Below, piece by piece: positions 49,307 through 59,395 of a stretch of DNA of 64,000 nt (position 1 is the stretch's first letter; each line of letters starts with the position of its first letter). The translations under genes and the position numbers were made by a program. Under the pieces are notes generated by a model. That model was not told where the DNA came from and ran no database searches. It saw nothing but the letters and a program-made list of their open reading frames with translations. The DNA is from JBBDRJ01 sp963766295 (GTDB taxonomy: Bacteria; Actinomycetota; JAICYB01), in assembly GCA_963766295.1 (NCBI GenBank), contig CAVXYW010000001.1, forward strand, positions 620,001-684,000. Direction: 5' to 3'.

Positions 49307-50155
49307 GTGGCGAGACGGCCAACCGTCTCGATAGTCGGATGCGGTCGCGTCGGTGGCGCGATCGGCCTGGCGCTTCGTGAAAACGGCTACGAGATCGCGG
49401 CCGTTTGGTCGAACTCGCGCGCCGGGCGACAGCGCGCTCATCGCCTGCTCGACGCTCCCGTGCTGGAGCCGGCCGCTGTCGCCGCCGCCGGCGACCTCGT
49501 CTTCCTAAGCGTCTCGGACGACGCCATCGCGCCCATGGCCAAGCAGATCGTTCCCGGTATCCGCAAAGGGAAGAGCGTCGTGCATACGAGCGGCGGAGTG
49601 TCGGTGAAGGCCCTCGACCCAGTACGCAACGCCGGTGCGCACGTCGGCTCGGTCCATCCTCTGCAGACGATCCCGGACCCCGAAACCGGCGCAAGTGCCC
49701 TTCATGGATCGGCGGTGGCCGTCACATGCGAGCCGAGAGACCGCGGCTCGTTGCATGCAGTAGCCCGCGCCTGGGGAGGTCAGCCTTTCGCGCTGGCGGA
49801 CGAGAACAAGTCGATCTACCACGCAGCGGCGATCTTCGCGTCGAACTATGTGGTGACGACGATGTGGGCCGCGCAGGAGTTGCTGCGCAGCATCGGCGTC
49901 CGCAATCCGGGTCCTTTGCTCGAGCCGCTCGTAAGGGCTTCGGTGGACAACGTTTTCGAGTCGGGTCCGGCAAAGTCCATCACCGGTCCAGTTGTGCGCG
50001 GCGACACCGGGATCGTTCGCAAGCACATCGCCGATCTCAAGAAAGCCGATCACCCCACCGGCGATCGCATCCGGTCGACCTATCGATCGCTGGCCCGACT
50101 AACGGCCGCTCTCGCGGGAACCGACCCGGACGTCATCGAAAAGGCGACGGCATGA
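49307..50155 (+). CDS. Rossmann-like and DUF2520 domain protein
   Basis: A 282-residue dehydrogenase-like protein. The GTG start lies after GAGGAGA. An NAD(P)-binding Rossmann loop (VSIVGCGRVGGAIGLAL) is followed by a segment typical of 6-phosphogluconate dehydrogenase-like folds (VVHTSGGVSVKAL, GSVHPLQTIPDPETGAS), then the helical DUF2520 domain (IYHAAAIFASNYVVTTMWAA, GPVVRGDTGIVRKHI). Homologues lie next to panC in many bacteria and resemble ketopantoate reductase in layout, so it may serve pantoate formation. That activity is not established. The stop overlaps panC by ATGA. Confidence 0.9.
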   Translation: MARRPTVSIVGCGRVGGAIGLALRENGYEIAAVWSNSRAGRQRAHRLLDAPVLEPAAVAAAGDLVFLSVSDDAIAPMAKQIVPGIRKGKSVVHTSGGVSVKALDPVRNAGAHVGSVHPLQTIPDPETGASALHGSAVAVTCEPRDRGSLHAVARAWGGQPFALADENKSIYHAAAIFASNYVVTTMWAAQELLRSIGVRNPGPLLEPLVRASVDNVFESGPAKSITGPVVRGDTGIVRKHIADLKKADHPTGDRIRSTYRSLARLTAALAGTDPDVIEKATA

Positions 50156-51030
50156 TCGCGACGGGAAAGATCATCGAGGTCCGCAAGATCCTCGAAGCTG
50201 CCCGTCTCGAGGGACAAACCGTCGGGTTCGTCCCGACCATGGGTGCGTTGCACAAAGGACACCGCTCGCTCATCCGGCGCGCTCGCGCAGAGAACGGCCA
50301 CGTCGTCGTCAGCATCTTCGTCAACCCGACACAGTTCGGTGCCAACGAGGATCTATCGGCTTACCCGCGTACGTTCGCCGACGACTGCGAGGCTTGCGCC
50401 GACGAAGGCGCCGACCTCGTCTTCCACCCGGACGTTGACGAGATGTACCCCAAGGACGCGAAGACGACGGTCAATGTGGGTCTCTTGGCCGAACCTATGG
50501 AAGGGAGATTCAGGCCGGGACATTTCGACGGTGTCGCGCTGGTGTGCGCGAAGCTCTTCGCGATCGTCGGACCGTGCACCGCGTATTTCGGCGAGAAAGA
50601 CGCGCAGCAGCTGCGCGTCGTCGCGCAGATGGTGCGCGACCTTGCCCTGCCGGTCGAAGTTGTCGGCTGCCCGACCGTACGCGACGCCGACGGACTGGCC
50701 CTGTCCAGCCGCAACAAATATCTCGGTCCAGAAGACCGCGAGCGATCGCTGTCGCTCTCGCGGGCGCTGCGCCGGATCGAAGAACTAGTGCAAGAAGGGG
50801 AGCGCGACACGGCGAAGCTGCTCGGCGCCGGCGTGTCGATCCTTGAAAACGCCGGACTCGACGCGATCGACTACCTCGAAGTCGTGGACCCCACGACCCT
50901 CGAGGCAGTCGACCGGGTCGAGCACCCGGTTCTCGTTTGTGGTGCCGTCAGGGTCGGCACGACGAGGTTGATCGACAACGTAACGATCGAAGCCAATGAG
51001 ATTGAATCGTTGAACCAAGGGGGCAGCTGA
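50152..51030 (+). CDS. panC: Pantothenate synthetase
   Basis: Joins pantoate and beta-alanine using ATP. The 292-residue protein starts in the ATGA overlap with the DUF2520 gene. Motifs include VGFVPTMGALHKGHRSLIRR with the HIGH-like HKGH, VVVSIFVNPTQFGANEDLSA, RFRPGHFDGVALVCAKLF, YFGEKDAQQLRVV and DGLALSSRNKYL. The stop shares one base with the panD start. Confidence 0.96.
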   Translation: MIATGKIIEVRKILEAARLEGQTVGFVPTMGALHKGHRSLIRRARAENGHVVVSIFVNPTQFGANEDLSAYPRTFADDCEACADEGADLVFHPDVDEMYPKDAKTTVNVGLLAEPMEGRFRPGHFDGVALVCAKLFAIVGPCTAYFGEKDAQQLRVVAQMVRDLALPVEVVGCPTVRDADGLALSSRNKYLGPEDRERSLSLSRALRRIEELVQEGERDTAKLLGAGVSILENAGLDAIDYLEVVDPTTLEAVDRVEHPVLVCGAVRVGTTRLIDNVTIEANEIESLNQGGS

Positions 51031-51393
51031 TGGTCAGGGAGATGCTGAAGTCGAAGATCCACCGCGCGACGGTGACGGAAGCGCGCGTCGAGTACGTCGG
51101 TTCCATCACGATCGACTCGGAGCTGATGGAACTGGCCGATATCACGCCGTACGAGAAGGTGCTCGTTGCCGACATCGACAACGGCGCTCGTCTCGAGACT
51201 TACGCGATCGAGGGCCCTCCGGGCTCCGGGGTGGTTTGCATGAACGGAGCGGCCGCTCGTCTGGTCGAGAAGGGCGACAAGGTGATCATCATGACCTTCG
51301 CGTCCTACGAAGACTCACGAGGCGCGCATGCACCGTCCGCTCGCCATCTTCGTCGACGACGACAATCGCCCCGTAGCCGGAAAGGCCGGCTGA
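51030..51393 (+). CDS. panD: Aspartate 1-decarboxylase (one frameshift near the C-terminus)
   Basis: Makes beta-alanine for panC. The ATG at 51030 places the self-cleavage site Gly24-Ser25 (VEYVGSITID) exactly as in Escherichia coli PanD, supporting the start. GPPGSGVVCMNGAAARLVEK and KVIIMTFASYEDS follow. Near 51317 one extra base throws the frame. In the corrected frame the protein ends EARMHRPLAIFVDDDNRPVA with a stop at 51391-51393, 2 nt before nadC. Without the correction panD reads through into nadC as an artificial fusion. Confidence 0.92.
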
Positions 51394-51395
51394 GA

Positions 51396-52286
51396 TTGAG
51401 CTCCGATGCGGCGCCCGGCAGCGATCGGGCAGCCCTGACTACAGCGCTCGACCGAGTCATCGCGACGGCGCTGGTTGAAGACCTCGGCTCGATGGGAGCC
51501 GAGGCAGACATAACGACGGTCTCTACGGTGCCGGCCGACACTCTCAGCGAAGGCACGGTCATCGCGAAGCAGCACGGAGTTATTGCAGGACTCGAGGCGC
51601 TGTCGGTTGCCTTCGGACAGCTGGACGACCGAGTCGAAGTCGAACTCCTGAAGCGGGACGGAAACATCGTTCAGCCCGGCGACAAGCTCGCGACCGTTCG
51701 CGGCCCGGCCCGCGCGATCCTGGCCGGCGAACGCACTGCGCTCAATCTCCTTAGTCACCTCAGCGGCATCGCAACGCTGGCAAATGCATTCGTCCAGAGA
51801 GCGCCAGAAGCGAAGATCGTCGAAACTCGCAAGACACTGCCAGGACTTCGCGCTCTCGAGAAGTACGCCGTCACGTGTGGCGGCGCCACCAATCACCGTT
51901 TCTCGCTCTGGGACGGCGTCCTTATCAAGGACAACCACATCGTTGCCGCCGGCGGCGTCGGCGAGGCCGTCCGACGGGCGAAGAAAGCGACGACCCTTCC
52001 CGTCCAGGTGGAGTGCGCGACGCGCGACGACGTCCTCGAAGCGATCGGCGCCGGCGCACCTTCTCTGCTCCTCGACAACCGAACTCCGGACGAGCTCCTA
52101 AAACTTGTCGGGCTCATCCGCGAACGGGCCCCCGGCACTCTCATTGAAGCCTCCGGCGGAGTCACTCTCGACAACGTCGACGCCATCGCAGCCACGGGTG
52201 TCGATCGCATCTCCATCGGCGCCTTCACCCACTCGGCTCCCGCGCTCGACGTGAGCCTGAACCTCGACCGGGTCTGGAGCGAGTAG
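51396..52286 (+). CDS. nadC: Nicotinate-nucleotide pyrophosphorylase (carboxylating)
   Basis: Makes nicotinate mononucleotide from quinolinate and PRPP in NAD synthesis. The TTG at 51396 gives 296 residues. Motifs include ALVEDLGSMGAEADITT, AERTALNLLSHLSGIATLAN, IVETRKTLPGLRALEKYAVT, GGATNHRFSLWDGVLIKDNH and IEASGGVTLDNVDAIAATGV. coaX begins at the base after its stop. NadB, usually next to it in actinobacteria, is absent. Confidence 0.95.
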   Translation: MSSDAAPGSDRAALTTALDRVIATALVEDLGSMGAEADITTVSTVPADTLSEGTVIAKQHGVIAGLEALSVAFGQLDDRVEVELLKRDGNIVQPGDKLATVRGPARAILAGERTALNLLSHLSGIATLANAFVQRAPEAKIVETRKTLPGLRALEKYAVTCGGATNHRFSLWDGVLIKDNHIVAAGGVGEAVRRAKKATTLPVQVECATRDDVLEAIGAGAPSLLLDNRTPDELLKLVGLIRERAPGTLIEASGGVTLDNVDAIAATGVDRISIGAFTHSAPALDVSLNLDRVWSE

Positions 52287-53058
52287 ATGCTGCTGGCCAT
52301 CGACATCGGCAACACCGAGACGACCATCGGGATCTTCAACGGCGACGAGCTCGTCCAAACCTGGCGCAGCGGCACGCAGGTCGAGCGAACCGCCGACGAG
52401 CTTGCCCTGCTCGTTTTCTCTTTCCTGAGGCTCGGCCGCGTCCCGCGTGACGCCGACATCTCCGGTGTCGCCGTTTCCAGCGTCGTCCCCCGCGCCACTC
52501 TCGCGATGCGCGAGATGGTTCCTCACTACTTCGACCTCGAGCCGGTGATCGTCGAGCCCGGGGTGAAGACCGGGATGCCGATCCGCATCGACAACCCAAA
52601 GCAGGTAGGCGCCGACCGCATCTGCAACGCCGTCGGCGCATACGAAGAGCACGGGGGCCCAGTTGTTGCGATCGATCTCGGCACGGCGACGACTTTCGAT
52701 GCCGTCTCGGCCGACGGTGAGTACCTCGGCGGCGCTATCGCGCCGGGGCTGGCCATCGCCGCGAACGCGCTCGTCAGCAAGACCGCTCAGCTTCAGCTCG
52801 TCGAGCTCGTCTCGTCCTCAGCGTTTGATCGGAAAGAGCACGGCGGAAGCGATCCAGTCCGGCATCGTCCTCGGCTATGCGTGTCTGATCGAAGGAATGC
52901 TCGACTTATTCCGCAAGGAGCTCGGTGGCGATACCAAGTCGGTCATGACCGGCGGACTCGCCGAGACCATGGCGCCGAATCTGGAAGGTGTCGACGTCGT
53001 CGACCCGTGGCTCGTTCTCAAGGGGCTGCGGATCATCTACGAGCGCAACGCCGAATAG
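52287..53058 (+). CDS. coaX: Type III pantothenate kinase (one frameshift)
   Basis: Phosphorylates pantothenate, the product of panC, in CoA synthesis. The ATG follows the nadC stop directly. The N-terminal ASKHA motif is MLLAIDIGNTETTIGIFNG; further blocks are VGADRICNAVGAYEEHGGPV, VAIDLGTATTFDAV and GGAIAPGLAIAANALVSKTA. Near 52820 the frame changes and resumes as QRLIGKSTAEAIQSGIVLGY, ending GLRIIYERNAE at 53058. Both halves are conserved, so a one-base sequence error is likely. With panC, panD and DUF2520 it forms a vitamin B5/CoA block. Confidence 0.93.
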
Positions 53059-53085
53059 CACAGCCCGGCACTAGACTCCGCGCTA

Positions 53086-54566
53086 ATGAGCGAGGAGGAG
53101 CTCTACCAAGCACGGCTCGTAAAGCTCGATGCGCTGAGAGCCGCCGGAGTCGAGCCTTGGCCCCCACGTTTCGACCGCACGCATCAAGCTGCCGAGCTCC
53201 ACGAAGATTTCACCGATCTCCATGCCGGCACCGACACCGGCACCCAAGTACGAGTCGCCGGACGGATTCGCTCTTCGCGCGTCCAGGGGAAGCTGGCGTT
53301 CGGCGACGTTGCGGATGCCTCGGGAACCATCCAGCTCTTTGTAACCGGCGAAGCCGTCCCGTTCTTCGATTCGCTCGACGTCGGCGACATCGTCGGTGCG
53401 TCCGGCGAAGTTGTGCGTACCAAGAGAGGAGAGCTTTCGGTAAGAACCGAAGACGTCGTCCTTTTGGCCAAAGCGCTCAGAGCTCCACCGGACGATTGGT
53501 ACGGACTCCAGGACACCGAGCTCCGCTACCGCCAGCGCTACCTCGATCTCATCGCGAACCCCGACTCGCGCCGCATCGCGCGCGTCCGGAGCGAAACGAT
53601 CAGAGCGTCACGAGACTTCTTCGACTCCCGAGGGTTCTTCGAAGTCGAAACGCCTGTGCTTCAGCCGATCCCCGGCGGCGGCACGGCCACACCTTTCGTC
53701 ACCCACTTCAACGCGATCGGCACTGACATGTACCTGCGCGTTGCTCCCGAGCTATATCTGAAGAGATTGATCGTCGGAGGCATGGAGAAGGTTTACGAGA
53801 TCGCCCGCAACTTCCGGAACGAAGGACTGGGGTTCAAGTACAACCCCGAATTCACGATGCTCGAGGCCTATGAGGCTTACGCCGACTACAACGACATGAT
53901 GGAGCTCACCCAGTCGTTGGTGCAGACGGCAGCGCAAGAGGCCATCGGTACAACGAATGTCAGCTTCCGCGGGCATGATTTGGATCTCGGTGGGGAGTGG
54001 CGGAGGGTGACGATGATCGACTTGGTTCGCGATGCCACGGGTGCCGACGTCTCTCTGGACTCGACCGCAGACGATCTCCGCGAAATCGCGTCGAGGCGAG
54101 AGGTCGAGGTCGAGGATTGGTGGGGCACCGGCGAGCTCATCGGCCAGCTCTACGACAAGGTGGCCGAAGCCACGATCGTCGAGCCCACGATCGTCTACGA
54201 CTACCCAAAAGAGATTTCACCGCTGGCCCGCACCCACCGCGACGACCCGCGTCTGGTCGAGCGTTTCGAGGTCGTGGTGTGCGGTATGGAGATCGGTAAC
54301 CACTTCAGCGAGCTCAACGACCCCATCGAGCAGCGCAGGCGGTTCGACTCCCAGATGGAGGCGCGCGCCCATGGAGACACCGACGCAAACCCCATCGACG
54401 AGGACTATCTAAGGGCTCTGGAGTACGGGATGCCCCCCACGGGTGGTCTGGGGGTAGGGATCGACCGCCTGGTCATGGTGCTCACGGGGGCTCCGACGCA
54501 TCCGGGAGGTTGATCCTGTTCCCTGCATTACGCCCCCAGAAGGACGATGACCAAGAAGGAACGTAA
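53086..54566 (+). CDS. lysS: Lysyl-tRNA synthetase, class II (C-terminal indels)
   Basis: Charges tRNA-Lys. An OB-fold anticodon domain (QVRVAGRIRSSRVQGKLAFG) is followed by the class II core: motif 2 in YEIARNFRNEGLGFKYNPEF, then TMLEAYEAYADYNDMMEL, and motif 3 in GGLGVGIDRLVMVLTG. The frame as written stops at 54513 with an odd tail. Two extra bases near 54500 and 54512 explain this. When bridged, the end reads PTIREVILFPALRPQ and stops at 54564-54566, matching family C-termini. Length is then about 492 residues. Confidence 0.94.
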
Positions 54567-54691
54567 AAGGAACGCGCGTTTTGCGTTGTAAGAGGTAGCA
54601 GAGCAGGTCGGAAGGCGCCGGTATACTCAGCGCACCGAGCCCTTGAGAGAGGGTTCACAAGGGGATTAAGCCCCTGTAGGAGGGAAGGAAG
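54567..54691 (+). promoter_or_regulatory. clpC leader with -10-like element and small hairpin
   Basis: TATACT at 54622-54627 is a good -10 candidate, though no clear -35 lies 17 bp upstream. AGGGG/CCCCT forms a small hairpin around 54659-54674, just before the strong AGGAGG ribosome site. No CtsR, CIRCE or ClgR site is evident by eye. Confidence 0.4.
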
Positions 54692-57205
54692 ATGTTCGAA
54701 AGGTTCACCGACAGGGCACGCAGAGTCGTCGTCCTGGCGCAGGAGGAAGCACGCCTCCTCAACCACAACTACATCGGCACGGAGCACCTGCTCCTCGGCC
54801 TCATCCACGAGGGCGAGGGTCTGGCTGCGAAGGCGCTGGAGTCTCTGGGCGTCACGCTCGACCAGGTCCGTTCCCAGGTCGAGGACATGATCGGCGTCGG
54901 CACGGCCACGCCGCAGGGCCACATCCCGTTCACTCCGCGCGCAAAGAAGGTCCTCGAGCTGTCGCTGCGCGAGGCGCTCCAACTCGGCCACAACTACATC
55001 GGAACCGAGCACATCCTGCTCGGCCTCCTGCGCGAGGGCGAGGGTGTGGCCGCGCAGGTGCTGATGAAGATCGGCCTGGACATGCAGAAGGTCCGCCAGA
55101 CCGTCCTCCAGCTCATGCAGGGCTACCAGGGCCAGCAGGGCGAGGGCAAGGCGTCGGGCGAAGCTCCGTCCGGATCGCTCGTCCTCGACCAGTTCGGCCG
55201 CAACCTCACCGCGCTCGCCGCTCAGTCCAAGCTCGACCCCGTCATGCGTCCGCGAGAAGGAGATCGAGCGCGTCATGCAGGTCCTCTCGCGCCGGACGAA
55301 GAACAACCCCGTCCTCATCGGGGAGCCGGGCGTGGGCAAGACCGCGATCGTCGAAGGTCTCGCGCAGCGCATCGTGCGCAAGGAAGTTCCCGAGACGCTC
55401 GCCAACAAGCAGATCTACACGCTCGACCTCGGCGCCCTCGTCGCCGGCTCGCGTTACCGCGGTGACTTCGAAGAGCGCCTGAAGAAGGTCCTCAAGGAGA
55501 TCCGACAGCGCGGCGACATCGTCCTGTTCATCGACGAGCTGCACACGCTCGTCGGCGCCGGCGCGGCCGAAGGCGCGATCGACGCGGCTTCGATCCTCAA
55601 GCCGATGCTCGCGCGCGGTGAGCTTCAGACCATCGGTGCAACGACGCTCGCCGAATACCGCAAGCACCTCGAGAAGGACGCCGCCCTCGAGCGCCGCTTC
55701 CAGCCGATCCACGGTCGAAGAACCGACGGTCACCGACACCATCGAGATCCTCAAGGGTCTGCGCGAGCAGTACGAGCAGCACCACCGCGTGGTCATCACG
55801 GACGAAGGCATCGTCGCGGCGGCGAACTTCGCCGACCGCTACATCACCGACCGCTTCCTTCCGGACAAGGCCATCGACCTCATCGACGAGTCCGGATCGC
55901 GGATGCGTCTGCCGCAAGCTGTCGCAGTCCGCCGGAGATCAAGGAGCTCGACGACCGCATCGCGCTGCTGAACGCCGAGAAGGACTCGGCTGCCGAAGCA
56001 CAGGACTACACGCGTGCGCAAGAGCTCAAGGGCCAGGTGCAGACGCTAACCAAGGAGCGCCGCGAGGAGGAAGAGGCCTGGCGGGCCGAGGACGGCGAGT
56101 TCTACGGCGTCATCGGCGAGGAAGAGGTCGCCGAGGTTCTCGGCCGCATGGACCGGCATCCCCGTCCACCGGCTGACCGAAGAGGAGTCGGCCAAGCTCC
56201 TGCGCATGGAGGATGAGCTGCACAAGGCCTACGTGAGCCAGGACGAAGCCGTGAAGGCCGTTTCTCGCGCGATCCGTCGTACGCGCGCGGGTCTGAAGGA
56301 CCCGAAGCGTCCGTCCGGCTCGTTCATCTTCCTCGGACCGTCCGGTGTCGGGAAGACCGAGCTCGCCAAGCAACTGGCCGAGTTCCTGTTCGGCGACGAC
56401 GAGGCGTTGATCCAGATCGACATGTCCGAGTACATGGAGAAGCACACCGTTTCGCGTCTGGTTGGTTCGCCTCCCGGCTACGTCGGTTACGAAGAGGGCG
56501 GACAGCTGACCGAGGCCGTGCGCCGTCGTCCGTACTCGGTCGTGCTCTTCGACGAGATCGAGAAGGCGCACTACGACGTGTTCAACGTCCTGCTCCAGAT
56601 CCTCGAGGACGGACGACTCACCGACGCGCAAGGTCACCACGTCGACTTCAAGAACACCGTGATCATCATGACTTCGAACCTCGGAACCAGGCGATGTCGG
56701 CAAGGCCAAGGGCATCGGCTTCCAGACCGAGGACGCTGAGGACATCCCCTACGAGAAGATGCGCGATCAGGTGATGTCGGAGCTGAAGAAGAGCTTCCGT
56801 CCCGAGCTGCTGAATCGGATCGACGAAGTGATCGTGTTCCACCCGCTCTCACGCGAGCAGGTTAAGGAGATCGTCGACATCATGATCCTGCGCGTCACCG
56901 AACAGCTGAAGAGCCGCGGTATGGGCCTGGAGCTGACCGAGGCGGCCAAGAACCTGCTCGCTGAGAAGGGCTACGACCCTGCTCTTGGTGCGCGTCCTCT
57001 GCGTCGCACGATCCAGCGAATGGTCGAGGACCCGATGTCGGAGAAGGTGCTCTGGAAGGAGTTCCGCGCCGGTCAGGTCGTGGTGGTCGATGCGTCCGAC
57101 GGTGAGATCGTGTTCACGAGCCGCGACGAACCGGAGCTAGAGGTTCCGCCGGAACCGGTCGAGGTGGGCAAGCCCGGGCCGAGCCCGAGCTTGAGCGACG
57201 GCTAG
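54692..57205 (+). CDS. clpC: ATP-dependent Clp protease ATPase subunit ClpC (several frameshifts)
   Basis: Hsp100 unfoldase that feeds ClpP. Two Clp_N repeats (MFERFTDRARRVVVLAQEEA; LGHNYIGTEHILLGLLREGE) precede AAA1 with Walker A GEPGVGKT and IVLFIDELHTLVGAGAAEGA. A UVR-type middle region (AAEAQDYTRAQELKGQVQTL) separates it from AAA2 with Walker A GPSGVGKT and LNRIDEVIVFHPLSREQVKE. Indels near 55245, 55710, 55910-55935, 56150 and 56693 divide it into fragments, all conserved. The true protein is about 835 residues. It ends in an acidic Pro-rich tail. Sequence error is the likely explanation since clpC is essential or nearly so in actinobacteria. Confidence 0.95.
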
Positions 57206-57305
57206 AACACGCTCCAACGCGCTGACCCTTGCGCCGAGGTCGTGCAACGCTCGTTAGTCTTCTGACCGTCGTTGTACCGATGTACACCCTCAACCGAGGT
57301 CAGAG

Positions 57306-57737
57306 ATGGATGCTTGGATCCAGGCGTCGGCAACCTTTTGCATCGGGGTCTTCTTTGCCGCAGCGGTCTACATCTCGCTGGTGCAGCACCCCGCCGCCCT
57401 AGCGACGGGCACGGATTTCGCCAGTCGGTTTTTCTCCCCTATGTACTCCCGAGCATCCGTTATGCAAGCGACGCTTGCCGTTGTTGGAACCGTTGCCGCG
57501 GCGACGGCTTACTTCTCCACTGAGCGCACCGCCTGGATCTTCGTCGCAGTTCTAATATCCAGCGTCGTCCCATTCACACTGCTGGTGATGGCGAAGGTAA
57601 ACGATGAGCTGAAAGCGCACTCGCCGGATCGGTCGGCCGATCGGACGAGTGAACTCCTTGTTCGGTGGGGCCATCTTCACTGGGTGAGGACGATTGTTAG
57701 TGGTCTTGCCTTCTTGGGTTGTCTGTACTTGGCATAG
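57306..57737 (+). CDS. DUF1772-like integral membrane protein
   Basis: A 143-residue four-helix membrane protein. VYISLVQHPAAL in the first helix region, FFSPMYSRASVMQATLA in the second and LLVRWGHLHWVRTIVSG in the last carry the His, Arg and Trp positions seen in DUF1772 (anthrone oxygenase-like) proteins. The ATG lies after GAGGTCAGAG. The substrate is unknown. The downstream VOC gene begins 8 nt after its stop, with a strong ribosome site overlapping the end. Confidence 0.75.
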   Translation: MDAWIQASATFCIGVFFAAAVYISLVQHPAALATGTDFASRFFSPMYSRASVMQATLAVVGTVAAATAYFSTERTAWIFVAVLISSVVPFTLLVMAKVNDELKAHSPDRSADRTSELLVRWGHLHWVRTIVSGLAFLGCLYLA

Positions 57738-57745
57738 GAGGTGCA

Positions 57746-58096
57746 ATGGGTCAGCAAGAACAGGATCGACGGATCGACTACGTCGAGTACTCGGCGATCG
57801 ATATCGAAGCCACTAAGACTTTCTTCTCGAGCGTATTCGGCTGGAGCTTCACCGATTACGGACCGGATTACACAGCTTTCGAGGACGGCCGTTTGAACGG
57901 CGGCTTTGCCAAGGCCGATGCGGTCGGCGGAACCGGTGCTCTCGTTGTGATCTACGCGACTGAAATCGACACCATCAAGGAAGCCGTGACCAAGAACGGC
58001 GGAACGATCACGCAGGACACTTACGAGTTTCCGGGCGGGCGCCGTTTCCACTTCAACGACCCGAACGGCAACGAGCTGGCCGTTTGGTCTGAATAG
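57746..58096 (+). CDS. VOC family (glyoxalase/bleomycin-resistance fold) protein
   Basis: A 116-residue protein from the ATG at 57746, which follows AGGAGGT. IDYVEYSAIDIEATKTFFSS, FGWSFTDYGPDYTAF and FHFNDPNGNELAVWSE form the paired beta-alpha-beta-beta-beta units of the fold. The glutamate of NELAVW is the usual metal ligand; the first ligand (often His) is less clear. Related proteins are annotated as glyoxalase-like enzymes. The stop shares one base with the next start. Confidence 0.9.
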   Translation: MGQQEQDRRIDYVEYSAIDIEATKTFFSSVFGWSFTDYGPDYTAFEDGRLNGGFAKADAVGGTGALVVIYATEIDTIKEAVTKNGGTITQDTYEFPGGRRFHFNDPNGNELAVWSE

Positions 58097-59385
58097 TGAC
58101 CGAACGCGTCCTCGTTGTTGGTGCAGGCGCCGCAGGTTTGGCCGCGGCCCGCACGCTTGGTGATGCCGGTCACGAGGTAACTATTCTCGAAGCGCGCGAC
58201 CGCATCGGTGGTCGAGCATTCACGTCCTACGACATCGCCGAACATCCGGTGGAACTCGGTGCCGAGTTCGTTCACGGACAGTACGTCAGCACTTGGAAGT
58301 ACCTAGAGCGATTCGGACTCGACACGGTCGACATCCACGACCAGCTTCGTTTCCGTTTCTTCAGCGACGGCACTGTCTGGGACGAATCCTTCCTGACGCA
58401 GTCGAACGCTTTGCTCGCGTGGAAGATGACGTACGCGTCCAAGGATTGGATCGACGGCGGTGGGGAAGACATGTCTCTGGCGGACGCTGCAATGCGCTGG
58501 CCCGGTTTCATCGACGGTGAGCTATCTGCCGGGAAACGCGCCTTCTGGAATACCTTCGTGGCCCAGTTCCAGTGTGGGGAGCTAGACGAGGTAGGCATCG
58601 GCGGCCTGGCCGAAGCCACTCGCGACAACGACGGCGACCGGATCCTTTATCGGGTGACCGACGGTTACTCGACGCTCATGTCTCGTCTCGCCGAAGGACT
58701 CGACGTACGCACGTCGATGCCCGTCGAGCGTGTCGAGTGGTCGTCGTCCGGAGCCTCTGCGACGTGTGGTGACCACCATTTCGATGCCGATCGCATGGTG
58801 ATCACGTTGCCGCTCGCGATCTTGAGGTCTGGAGACGTCGTCTTCACGCCGGAGCTTCCGGACGAAAAGAAGGCAGCGATAAACGGACTGGGCTTCGGTC
58901 CGGCGGCGAAGATCGTCCTACGGTTCTCCCAGCCGGTCTGGCCGGACGGCATGACCAATCTGATCTCAACCAACGACAGCCAGAACTGGTGGCGCTCAGG
59001 TGCCGGACGCGACAATGAAGACGGCGTCTTGACGGCGCTCGTTTGCGGGCACGCGGTCGAGCGGTTGAGGGAGTTCGGCGATCCGTCGGCCGAGGGACTG
59101 CGTCTGCTCGAAAAGATACTTGGTGAACAGCTCGCCGGCGATCTGGTCGAGAGCCACTTCGTCGACTGGGGCGCCGACCCGTGGTCGAAGATGGGCTACT
59201 CGTTCGTGCCGCCCGGTGGTGTGGGGCTACGTGACGCCCTTGCTGCTCCGGTAGCCGACGTTCTGTTCTTTGCCGGCGAGGCAACCGACCGCGTGCGACC
59301 TCAGACCGTGCACGGAGCGTTCGATTCGGGGATGCGGGCGGCCGGCGAGCTCTCGAAGGCCTTGAAGATCCGTCAGCGTGCCTAA
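58096..59385 (+). CDS. FAD-dependent amine oxidase-like flavoprotein
   Basis: A 429-residue flavin enzyme. The dinucleotide-binding loop is VLVVGAGAAGLAAARTLGDA, followed by VTILEARDRIGGRAFT, the GR motif of monoamine/polyamine oxidases. The C-terminal flavin-contact region is DVLFFAGEATDRVRPQTVHG, then AFDSGMRAA. VELGAEFVHGQY is also typical. It probably oxidises an amine or amino acid. It is part of a tightly packed four-gene run (VOC–oxidase–GNAT–VOC) with overlaps of 1 to 8 nt. Confidence 0.93.
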   Translation: MTERVLVVGAGAAGLAAARTLGDAGHEVTILEARDRIGGRAFTSYDIAEHPVELGAEFVHGQYVSTWKYLERFGLDTVDIHDQLRFRFFSDGTVWDESFLTQSNALLAWKMTYASKDWIDGGGEDMSLADAAMRWPGFIDGELSAGKRAFWNTFVAQFQCGELDEVGIGGLAEATRDNDGDRILYRVTDGYSTLMSRLAEGLDVRTSMPVERVEWSSSGASATCGDHHFDADRMVITLPLAILRSGDVVFTPELPDEKKAAINGLGFGPAAKIVLRFSQPVWPDGMTNLISTNDSQNWWRSGAGRDNEDGVLTALVCGHAVERLREFGDPSAEGLRLLEKILGEQLAGDLVESHFVDWGADPWSKMGYSFVPPGGVGLRDALAAPVADVLFFAGEATDRVRPQTVHGAFDSGMRAAGELSKALKIRQRA

Positions 59386-59395
59386 GGTTCAAGGC

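Noticed and set aside
51030..52286. Apparent PanD–NadC fusion protein of 418 residues
   Set aside because: One extra base near 51317 removes the panD stop. In the corrected frame panD ends with the normal DDDNRPVA tail and stops 2 nt before a plausible nadC TTG.
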